Origin: Brachycybe producta
Lineage: Eukaryota > Arthropoda > Diplopoda > Playtdesmida > Andrognathidae
Assembly: GCA_036925085.1 (NCBI GenBank)
Contig: JAUPFP010000135.1
Coordinates: 124,001 to 188,000 of the forward strand
Direction of reading: 5' to 3'
DNA length: 64,000 nt
This document shows, piece by piece, positions 51,606 to 62,442 of this stretch. The position numbers and the translations under genes were made by a program. A model generated the notes under the pieces. It was not told where the DNA came from and made no database searches. It worked only from the letters and a program-made list of their open reading frames with translations. Within the stretch, counting starts at the first letter, position 1. The number at the start of each line of letters is the position of its first letter.

Positions 51606-54590
51606 TTAAACTTAAACTTCAATTTTAACTTCAATTTTAACTTCAATTTCAACTTCAACTTCAACTTCAACTTCAACTTCAACTTCAACTTCAACTTCAA
51701 TTTCAACTTTAACTTTATCTTCAATTTCAACTTCAATTTCAACTTCAATTTCAACTTCAATTTCAACTTCAATTTCAACTTCAATTTCAACTTCTATTTC
51801 AACTTCAATTTCAACTTCAATTTTAACTTTAATTTTAACTTCAATTTTAACTTCAATTTCAACTTCGACTTCAACTTCAATTTCAACTTCAATTTCAACT
51901 TCAGTTTCAATTTCAATTTCAACTTCAATTTCAACTTCAATTTCAACTTCAATTTCAACTTCAATTTCAACTTCAATTTCAACTTCAAGTTCAACTGCAA
52001 TTTCAATTTAAAATTCAACTTCAGTTTCAACTTCAATTTCAACTTCAACTTCAACTTCAATTTCAACTTTAATTTTAACTTCAATTTCAACTTCAATTTC
52101 AACTTCAATTTCAACTTCAATTTCAACTTCAATTTCAACTGCAATTTTAACATTAGTTTCAACTTCAATTTCAACTTCAATTTCAACTTCAATTTCAACT
52201 TCAATTTCAACTTCAATTTCAACTTCAATTTCAACTTTAACTTTATCTTCAATTTCAACTTCAATTTCAACTTCAGTTTCAACGTCAATTTCAACTTCAA
52301 TTTCAACTTCAATTTCAACTTCAATTTCAACTTCAATTTCAACTTCAATTTCAACTTCAATTTCAACTTCAATTTCAACTTCAACTTCAACTTTAATTTC
52401 AAATTCAATTTCAACATCAATTTCAACTTCAATTTCAACTTCAATTTCAACTTCAATTTCAACTTCAATTTCAATTTCAATTTCAACGTCAATATCAACT
52501 TAAAATTCAACTTCAGTTTCAACTTCAATTTCAACTTCAATTTCAACTTCAATTTCAACTTCAATTTCAACTTCATTTTCAACTTCAATTTCAACTTCAA
52601 TTTCAACTTCAATTTTAACTTTAATTTTAACTTCAATTTTAACTTCAATTTCAACTTCGACTTCAACTTCAATTTCAACTTCAATTTCAACTTCAGTTTC
52701 AATTTCAATTTCAACTTCAATTTCAACTTCAATTTCAACTTCAATTTCAACTTCAATTTCAACTTCAAGTTCAACTGCAATTTCAATTTAAAATTCAACT
52801 TCAGTTTCAACTTCAATTTCAACTTCAACTTCAACTTCAATTTCAACTTTAATTTTAACTTCAATTTCAACTTCAATTTCAACTTCAATTTCAACTTCAA
52901 TTTCAACTTCAATTTCAACTTCAATTTCAACTTCAATTTCAACGTCAATTTCAACTGCAATTTTAACATTAGTTTCAACTTCAATTTCAACTTCAATTTC
53001 AACTTCAATTTCAACTTCAATTTCAACTTCAATTTCAACTTCAATTTCAACTTCATTTTCAACTTCAATTTTAACTTCAATTAAAATTTCTAGTTCAATT
53101 TCAACTTCAACTTCAATTTCAACTTCAATTTCAACTTCAATTTCAACTTCAATTTCAACTTCAATTTCAACTGCAATTTCAACATTAATTTCAACTTCAA
53201 TTTCAACTTCAATTTTAACTTTAATTTTAACTTCAATTTTAACTTCAATTTCAACTTCAACTTCAATTTCAACTTCTATTTCAACTTCAATTTCAACTTA
53301 AACTTCAACTTCAACTTCAACTTCAACTTCAATTTCAACTTTAACTTTAACTTCAATTTCAACTTCAATTTCAACTTCAATTTCAACTTCAATTTCAACT
53401 TCTATTTTAACTTCAATTTTAACTTCAATTTTAACTTTAATTTTAACTTCAATTTTAACTTCAACTTCAACTTCAACTTCAACTTCAACTTCAATTTCAA
53501 CTTTAACTTTATCTTCAATTTCAACTTCAATTTCAACTTCAATTTCAACTTCAATTTCAACTTCAATTTCAACTTCTATTTCAACTTCAATTTCAACTTC
53601 AATTTTAACTTTAATTTTAACTTCAATTTTAACTTCAATTTCAACTTCGACTTCAACTTCAATTTCAACTTCAATTTCAACTTCAGTTTCAATTTCAATT
53701 TCAACTTCAATTTCAACTTCAATTTCAACTTCAATTTCAACTTCAATTTCAACTTCAATTTCAACTTCAATTTCAACTTCAAGTTCAACTGCAATTTCAA
53801 TTTAAAATTCAACTTCAGTTTCAACTTCAATTTCAACTTCAACTTCAACTTCAATTTCAACTTTAATTTCAACTTCAATTTCAACTTCAATTTCAACTTC
53901 AATTTCAACTTCAATTTCAACTTCAATTTCAACTTCAATTTCAACTGCAATTTTAACATTAGTTTCAACTTCAATTTCAACTTCAATTTCAACTTCAATT
54001 TCAACTTCAATTTCAACTTCAATTTCAACTTCAATTTCAACTTTAACTTTATCTTCAATTTCAACTTCAATTTCAACTTCAATTTCAACTTCAATTTCAA
54101 CTTCAACTTCAATTTCAACTTCAATTTCAACTTCAATTTCAACTTTAATTTCAACTTCAATTTCAACTTCAATTTCAACTTCAATTTCAACTTCAATTTC
54201 AACTTCAAGTTCAACTGCAATTTCAATTTAAAATTCAACTTCAGTTTCAACTTCAATTTCAACTTCAACTTCAACTTCAATTTCAACTTTAATTTTAACT
54301 TCAATTTCAATTTAAAATTCAACTTCAGTTTCAACGTCAATTTCAACTTCAATTTCAACTTCAATTTCAACTTCAATTTCAACTTCAATTTCAACTTCAA
54401 TTTCAACTTCAATTTCAACTTCAATTTCAACTTCAATTTCAACTTCAATTTCAACTTCAACTTCAACTTTAATTTCAAATTCAATTTCAACATCAATTTC
54501 AACTTCAATTTCAACTTCAATTTCAACTTCAATTTCAATTTCAATTTCAACTTCAATATCAACTTAAAATTCAACTTCAGTTTCAACTTC
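51606..54590. repeat. B array following B3 copy 4
   Basis: It holds several TGCAATTTTAACATTAG markers, a CTAG-type end marker at 53,079, AACGTC segments and a private AACGTCAATATC near 52,488. The first 1.5 kb has a counterpart starting about 56,545. I see no gene. Confidence 0.7.
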
Positions 54591-55266
54591 AATTTCAACT
54601 TCAATTTCAATTTCAACTCCAATTTCAACTTCAATTTCAACTTCAATTTCAACTTCAATTTTAACTTCAATTTCAACTTCAATTTCAACTGCAATTTTAA
54701 CATTAGTTTCAACTTCAATTTCAACTTCAATTTCAATTTCAATTTCAACTTCAATTTCAACTTTAACTTTATCTTCAATTTCAACTTCAATTTCAACTTC
54801 AATTTCAACTTCAATTTCAACTTCAACTTCAATTTCAACTTCAATTTCAACTTTAATTTCAACTTCAATTTCAACTTCAATTTCAACTTCAATTTCAACT
54901 TCAATTTCAACTTCAATTTCAACTTCAAGTTTAACTGCAATTTCAATTTAAAATTCAACTTCAGTTTCAACTTCAATTTCAACTTCAACTTCAACTTCAA
55001 TTTCAACTTTAATTTTAACTTCAATTTCAATTTAAAATTCAACTTCAATTTCAACGTCAATTTCAACTTCAATTTCAACTTCAATTTCAACTTCAATTTC
55101 AACTTCAATTTTAACTTCAATTTTAACTTCAATTTCAACTTCAATTTCAACTTCAATTTCAACTTCAATTTCAACTTCAATTTCAACTTTAATTTCAACT
55201 TCAAACTTCAACTTTAACTTCAACTTCAACTTTAACTACAACTTAAACTTAAACTTCAATTTTAAC
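54591..55266. repeat. Chimeric B1-like / B2 junction and B2 tail
   Basis: B1-type ATATCAACTTAAAATTC (about 54,558) runs within about 60 bp into AACTCCAATTTC (54,616), which belongs to B2. From there the block follows B2 to the ACTACAAC lead-in of B1 copy 9. The first part of B2 (TGACTGC, AACCCTAAC) is missing. Confidence 0.78.
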
Positions 55267-56171
55267 TTGAAGTTCAACTTCAATTTTAACTTCAATTTCA
55301 ACTTCAATTTCAACTTCAATTTCAACTTCAAATTTAACTTGAAGTTCAACTTCAATTTCAACTTCAATTTCAACTTCAATTTCAACTTCAATTTCAACTT
55401 CAATTTCAACTTCAATTTCAACTTCAATTTCAATTTCAACTTCAACTTCAATTTCAACTTCAATTTCAACTTCAATTTCAACTTCAATTTCAACTTCAAC
55501 TTCAACTTTAATTTCAAATTCAATTTCAACATCAATTTCAACTTCAATTTCAACTTCAATTTCAACTTCAATTTCAACTTCAATTTCAATTTCAATTTCA
55601 ACTTCAATATCAACTTAAAATTCAACTTCAGTTTCAACTTCAATTTCAACTTCAATTTCAACTTCAATTTCAACTTCAATTTCAACTTCATTTTCAACTT
55701 CAATTTCAACTTCAATTTCAACTTCAATTTTAACTTTAATTTTAACTTCAATTTTAACTTCAATTTCAACTTCGACTTCAACTTCAATTTCAACTTCAAT
55801 TTCAACTTCAGTTTCAATTTCAATTTCAACTTCAATTTCAACTTCAATTTCAACTTCTATTTCAACTTCAATTTCAACTTCAAGTTCAACTGCAATTTCA
55901 ATTTAAAATTCAACTTCAGTTTCAACTTCAATTTCAACTTCAACTTCAACTTCAATTTCAACTTTAATTTTAACTTCAATTTCAACTTCAATTTCAACTT
56001 CAATTTCAACTTCAATTTCAACTTCAATTTCAACTTCAATTTCAACTTCAATTTCAACTGCAATTTTAACATTAGTTTCAACTTCAATTTAAACTTCAAT
56101 TTCAACTTCAATTTCAACTTCAATTTCAACTTCATTTTCAACTTCAATTTTAACTTCAATTAAAATTTCTA
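55267..56171. repeat. B1 block, copy 9 (905 bp)
   Basis: The dyads are at 55267 and 55339, and the end marker is at 56158. A private TTCTATTTC at about 55,856 interrupts the Leu-Lys frame found in other copies. Confidence 0.85.
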
Positions 56172-56456
56172 ATTCAATTTCAACTTCAACTTCAATTTCA
56201 ACTTCAATTTCAACTTCAGTTTTAACTTTAATTTTAACTTCAATTTTAACTTCAATTTCAACTTCAACTTCAATTTCAACTTCTATTTCAACTTCAATTT
56301 CAACTTCAACTTCAACTTCAATTTCAACTTTAACTTTAACTTCAATTTCAACTTCAATTTCAACTTCAATTTCAACTTCAATTTCAACTTCAATTTCAAC
56401 TTCTATTTTAACTTCAATTTCAACTTCAATTTTAACTTTAATTTTAACTTCAATTT

Positions 56457-56544
56457 GTACTTCAATTTCATCTTCGACTGCAACTTCATTTTCAACTTCA
56501 AGTTTAACTTCAAATTCAACTTAAACTTAAACTTTAACCCTAAC
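56457..56544. repeat. B3 segment, copy 5
   Basis: GTAC is at 56457 and AACCCTAAC at 56536, 286 bp after the end of B1 copy 9. It is 4,939 bp after copy 4. Confidence 0.85.
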
Positions 56545-57149
56545 TTAAACTTAAACTTCAATTTTAACTTCAATTTTAACTTCAATTTCAACTTCAACTT
56601 CAACTTCAACTTCAACTTCAACTTCAATTTCAACTTCAATTTCAACTTCAATTTCAACTTCTATTTCAACTTCAATTTCAACTTCAATTTTAACTTTAAT
56701 TTTAACTTCAATTTTAACTTCAATTTCAACTTCGACTTCAACTTCAATTTCAACTTCAATTTCAACTTCAGTTTCAATTTCAATTTCAACTTCAATTTCA
56801 ACTTCAATTTCAACTTCAATTTCAACTTCAATTTCAACTTCAATTTCAACTTCAAGTTCAACTGCAATTTCAATTTAAAATTCAACTTCAGTTTCAACTT
56901 CAATTTCAACTTCAACTTCAACTTCAATTTCAACTTTAATTTTAACTTCAATTTCAACTTCAATTTCAACTTCAATTTCAACTTCAATTTCAACTTCAAT
57001 TTCAACTGCAATTTTAACATTAGTTTCAACTTCAATTTCAACTTCAATTTCAACTTCAATTTCAACTTCAATTTCAACTTCAATTTCAACTTCAATTTCA
57101 ACTTTAACTTTATCTTCAATTTCAACTTCAATTTCAACTTCAGTTTCAA

Positions 57150-58805
57150 CGTCAATTTCAACTTCAATTTCAACTTCAATTTCAACTTCAATTTCAACTT
57201 CAATTTCAACTTCAATTTCAACTTCAATTTCAACTTCAATTTCAACTTCAACTTCAACTTTAATTTCAAATTCAATTTCAACATCAATTTCAACTTCAAT
57301 TTCAACTTCAATTTCAACTTCAATTTCAACTTCAATTTCAATTTCAATTTCAACTTCAATATCAACTTAAAATTCAACTTCAGTTTCAACTTCAATTTCA
57401 ACTTCAATTTCAACTTCAATTTCAACTTCAATTTCAACTTCATTTTCAACTTCAATTTCAACTTCAATTTCAACTTCAATTTTAACTTTAATTTTAACTT
57501 CAATTTTAACTTCAATTTCTACTTCGACTTCAACTTCAATTTCAACTTCAATTTCAACTTCAGTTTCAATTTCAATTTCAACTTCAATTTCAACTTCAAT
57601 TTCAACTTCAATTTCAACTTCAATTTCAACTTCAAGTTCAACTGCAATTTCAATTTAAAATTCAACTTCAGTTTCAACTTCAATTTCAACTTCAACTTCA
57701 ACTTCAATTTCAACTTTAATTTTAACTTCAATTTCAACTTCAATTTCAACTTCAATTTCAACTTCAATTTCAACTTCAATTTCAACTTCAATTTCAACTT
57801 CAATTTCAACGTCAATTTCAACTGCAATTTTAACATTAGTTTCAACTTCAATTTCAACTTCAATTTCAACTTCAATTTCAACTTCAATTTCAACTTCAAT
57901 TTCAACTTCAATTTCAACTTCAATTTCAACTTCAATTTTAACTTCAATTAAAATTTCTAGTTCAATTTCAACTTCAACTTCAATTTCAACTTCAATTTCA
58001 ACTTCAATTTCAACTTCAATTTCAACTTCAATTTCAACTTCAATTTCAACTTCAATTTCAACTTCAATTTCAACTTCAATTTCAACTTCAATTTCAACTT
58101 CAACTTCAACTTTAATTTCAAATTCAATTTCAACATCAATTTCAACTTCAATTTCAACTTCAATTTCAACTTCAATTTCAACTTCAATTTCAATTTCAAT
58201 TTCAACTTCAATATCAACTTAAAATTCAACTTCAGTTTCAACTTCAATTTCAACTTCAATTTCAACTTCAATTTCAACTTCAATTTCAACTTCATTTTCA
58301 ACTTCAATTTCAACTTCAATTTCAACTTCAATTTTAACTTTAATTTTAACTTCAATTTTAACTTCAATTTCTACTTCGACTTCAACTTCAATTTCAACTT
58401 CAATTTCAACTTCAGTTTCAATTTCAATTTCAACTTCAATTTCAACTTCAATTTCAACTTCAATTTCAACTTCAATTTCAACTTCAAGTTCAACTGCAAT
58501 TTCAATTTAAAATTCAACTTCAGTTTCAACTTCAATTTCAACTTCAACTTCAACTTCAATTTCAACTTTAATTTTAACTTCAATTTCAACTTCAATTTCA
58601 ACTTCAATTTCAACTTCAATTTCAACTTCAATTTCAACTTCAATTTCAACTTCAATTTCAACGTCAATTTCAACTGCAATTTTAACATTAGTTTCAACTT
58701 CAATTTCAACTTCAATTTCAACTTCAATTTCAACTTCAATTTCAACTTCAATTTCAACTTCAATTTCAACTTCATTTTCAACTTCAATTTTAACTTCAAT
58801 TAAAA
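57150..58805. repeat. Tandem duplication, offset 852 bp (about 57,150-57,953 and 58,002-58,805)
   Basis: AACATC (57281/58133), CTTAAAATTC (57366/58218), the TTCTACTTCGAC variant (57519/58371), TGCAATTTTAACATTAG (57823/58675) and the CTAG marker (57946/58798) recur at exactly 852 bp, 71 dodecamers. TTCTACTTCGAC occurs nowhere else that I saw. One later difference is CAATTTC versus CATTTTC just before the end marker. Confidence 0.88.
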
Positions 58806-61800
58806 TTTCTAGTTCAATTTCAACTTCAACTTCAATTTCAACTTCAATTTCAACTTCAATTTCAACTTCAATTTCAACTTCAATTTCAACTGCAATTTCA
58901 ACATTAATTTCAACTTCAATTTCAACTTCAATTTTAACTTTAATTTTAACTTCAATTTTAACTTCAATTTCAACTTCAACTTCAATTTCAACTTCTATTT
59001 CAACTTCAATTTCAACTTAAACTTCAACTTCAACTTCAACTTCAACTTCAATTTCAACTTTAACTTTAACTTCAATTTCAACTTCAATTTCAACTTCAAT
59101 TTCAACTTCAATTTCAACTTCAATTTCAACTTCTATTTTAACTTCAATTTCAACTTCAATTTTAACTTTAATTTTAACTTCAATTTCAACTTCAACTTCA
59201 ACTTCAACTTCAACTTCAACTTCAATTTCAACTTTAACTTTATCTTCAATTTCAACTTCAATTTCAACTTCAATTTCAACTTCAATTTCAATTTCAATTT
59301 CAACTTCTATTTCAACTTCAATTTCAACTTCAATTTTAACTTTAATTTTAACTTCAATTTTAACTTCAATTTCAACTTCGACTTCAACTTCAATTTCAAC
59401 TTCAATTTCAACTTCAGTTTCAATTTCAATTTCAACTTCAATTTCAACTTCAATTTCAACTTCAATTTCAACTTCAATTTCAACTTCAATTTCAACTTCA
59501 ATTTCAACTTCAAGTTCAACTGCAATTTCAATTTAAAATTCAACTTCAGTTTCAACTTCAATTTCAACTTCAACTTCAACTTCAATTTCAACTTTAATTT
59601 CAACTTCAATTTCAACTTCAATTTCAACTTCAATTTCAACTTCAATTTCAACTTCAATTTCAACTTCAATTTCAACTGCAATTTTAACATTAGTTTCAAC
59701 TTCAATTTCAACTTCAATTTCAACTTCAATTTCAACTTCAATTTCAACTTCAATTTCAACTTTAACTTTATCTTCAATTTCAACTTCAATTTCAACTTCA
59801 ATTTCAACTTCAACTTCAATTTCAACTTCAATTTCAACTTCAATTTCAACTTTAATTTCAACTTCAATTTCAACTTCAATTTCAACTTCAATTTCAACTT
59901 CAATTTCAACTTCAAGTTCAACTGCAATTTCAATTTAAAATTCAACTTCAGTTTCAACTTCAATTTCAACTTCAACTTCAACTTCAATTTCAACTTTAAT
60001 TTTAACTTCAATTTCAATTTAAAATTCAACTTCAGTTTCAACGTCAATTTCAACTTCAATTTCAACTTCAATTTCAACTTCAATTTCAACTTCAATTTCA
60101 ACTTCAATTTCAACTTCAATTTCAACTTCAATTTCAACTTCAATTTCAACTTCAACTTCAACTTTAATTTCAAATTCAATTTCAACATCAATTTCAACTT
60201 CAATTTCAACTTCAATTTCAACTTCAATTTCAACTTCAATTTCAATTTCAATTTCAACTTCAATATCAACTTAAAATTCAACTTCAGTTTCAACTTCAAT
60301 TTCAACTTCAATTTCAACTTCAATTTCAACTTCAATTTCAACTTCATTTTCAACTTCAATTTCAACTTCAATTTCAACTTCAATTTTAACTTTAATTTTA
60401 ACTTCAATTTTAACTTCAATTTCAACTTCGACTTCAACTTCAATTTCAACTTCAATTTCAACTTCAGTTTCAATTTCAATTTCAACTTCAATTTCAACTT
60501 CAATTTCAACTTCAATTTCAACTTCAATTTCAACTTCAAGTTCAACTGCAATTTCAATTTAAAATTCAACTTCAGTTTCAACTTCAATTTCAACTTCAAC
60601 TTCAACTTCAATTTCAACTTTAATTTTAACTTCAATTTCAACTTCAATTTCAACTTCAATTTCAACTTCAATTTCAACTTCAATTTCAACTTCAATTTCA
60701 ACTTCAATTTCAACTTCAATTTCAACTTCAATTTCAACTTCAATTTCAACTGCAATTTTAACATTAGTTTCAACTTCAATTTCAACTTCAATTTCAACTT
60801 CAATTTCAACTTCAATTTCAACTTCAATTTCAACTTCAATTTCAACTTCATTTTCAACTTCAATTTTAACTTCAATTAAAATTTCTAGTTCAATTTCAAC
60901 TTCAACTTCAATTTCAACTTCAATTTCAACTTCAATTTCAACTTCAATTTCAACTTCAATTTCAACTTCAATTTCAACTGCAATTTCAACATTAATTTCA
61001 ACTTCAATTTCAACTTCAATTTTAACTTTAATTTTAACTTCAATTTTAACTTCAATTTCAACTTCAACTTCAATTTCAACTTCTATTTCAACTTCAATTT
61101 CAACTTAAACTTCAACTTCAATTTCAACTTTAACTTTAACTTCAATTTCAACTTCAATTTCAACTTCAATTTCAACTTCAATTTCAACTTTTATTTTAAC
61201 TTCAATTTCAACTTTAATTTTAACTTCAATTTCAATTTAAAATTCAACTTCAGTTTCAATGTCAATTTCAACTTCAATTTCAACTTCAATTTCAACTTCA
61301 ATTTCAACTTCAATTTCAACTTCAATTTCAACTTCAATTTCAACTTCAATTTCAACTTCAACTTCAACTTTAATTTCAAATTCAATTTCAACATCAATTT
61401 CAACTTCAATTTCAACTTCAATTTCAACTTCAATTTCAACTTCAATTTCAATTTCAATTTCAACTTCAATATCAACTTAAAATTCAACTTCAGTTTCAAC
61501 TTCAATTTCAACTTCAATTTCAACTTCAATTTCAACTTCAATTTCAACTTCATTTTCAACTTCAATTTCAACTTCAATTTCAACTTCAATTTTAACTTTA
61601 ATTTTAACTTCAATTTTAACTTCAATTTCAACTTCGACTTCAACTTCAATTTCAACTTCAATTTCAACTTCAGTTTCAATTTCAATTTCAACTTCAATTT
61701 CAACTTTAATTTCAACTTCAATTTCAACTTCAATTTCAACTTCAATTTCAACTTCAATTTCAACTTCAACTTCAACTTCAATTTCAACTTTAATTTTAAC

Positions 61801-62372
61801 TTCAATTTCAACTTCAATTTCAACTTCAATTTCAACTTCAATTTCAACTTCAATTTCAACTTCAATTTCAACTTCAATTTCAACTGCAATTTTAACATTA
61901 GTTTCAACTTCAATTTCAACTTCAATTTCAACTTCAATTTCAACTTCAATTTCAACTTCAATTTCAACTTCAATTTCAACTTCATTTTCAACTTCAATTT
62001 TAACTTCAATTAAAATTTCTAGTTCAATTTCAACTTCAACTTCAATTTCAACTTCAATTTCAACTTCAATTTCAACTTCAATTTCAACTTCAATTTCAAC
62101 TGCAATTTCAACATTAATTTCAACTTCAATTTCAACTTCAATTTTAACTTTAATTTTAACTTCAATGTTAACTTCAATTTCAACTTCAACTTCAATTTCA
62201 ACTTCTATTTCAACTTCAATTTCAACTTAAACTTCAACTTCAATTTCAACTTTAACTTTAACTTCAATTTCAACTTCAATTTCAACTTCAATTTCAACTT
62301 CTGTTTTAACTTCAATTTCAACTTCAATTTTAACTTTAATTTTAACTTCAATTTTAACTTCAATTTCATCTT
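58806..62372. repeat. B array with CTAG-type end markers only
   Basis: End markers at 60,874 and 62,008 are both CTAG-type, unlike the alternating pattern further left. Two AATGTCAATTTC or TTTTATTTTAAC changes near 61,190-61,260 and TTCAATGTTAAC near 62,166 are private. No B1 paired dyads occur here. I see no gene. Confidence 0.7.
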
Positions 62373-62442
62373 CGACTGCAACTTCATTTTCAACTTCAAG
62401 TTTAACTTCAAATTCAACTTAAACTTAAACTTTAACCCTAAC
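62373..62442. repeat. AACCCTAAC segment, CGACTGC type, last in window
   Basis: CGACTGC is at 62373 and AACCCTAAC at 62434, 61 bp apart. It lacks GTAC and resembles the segment at 25,595, including the TTTCAATTTCAACTTCAG stretch that follows. Confidence 0.75.

Noticed and set aside
61-55355. Rho-independent terminators or hairpin RNAs at the 8-bp dyads
   Set aside because: The stems are AT-rich, short and tightly closed (loop of 1 or 3 nt), with no T-run and no transcript context.
21241-62442. True interstitial telomere repeats
   Set aside because: Each site has only nine matching bases (AACCCTAAC) and no run of CCCTAA. I kept it as a marker and a lead, not as a telomere call.
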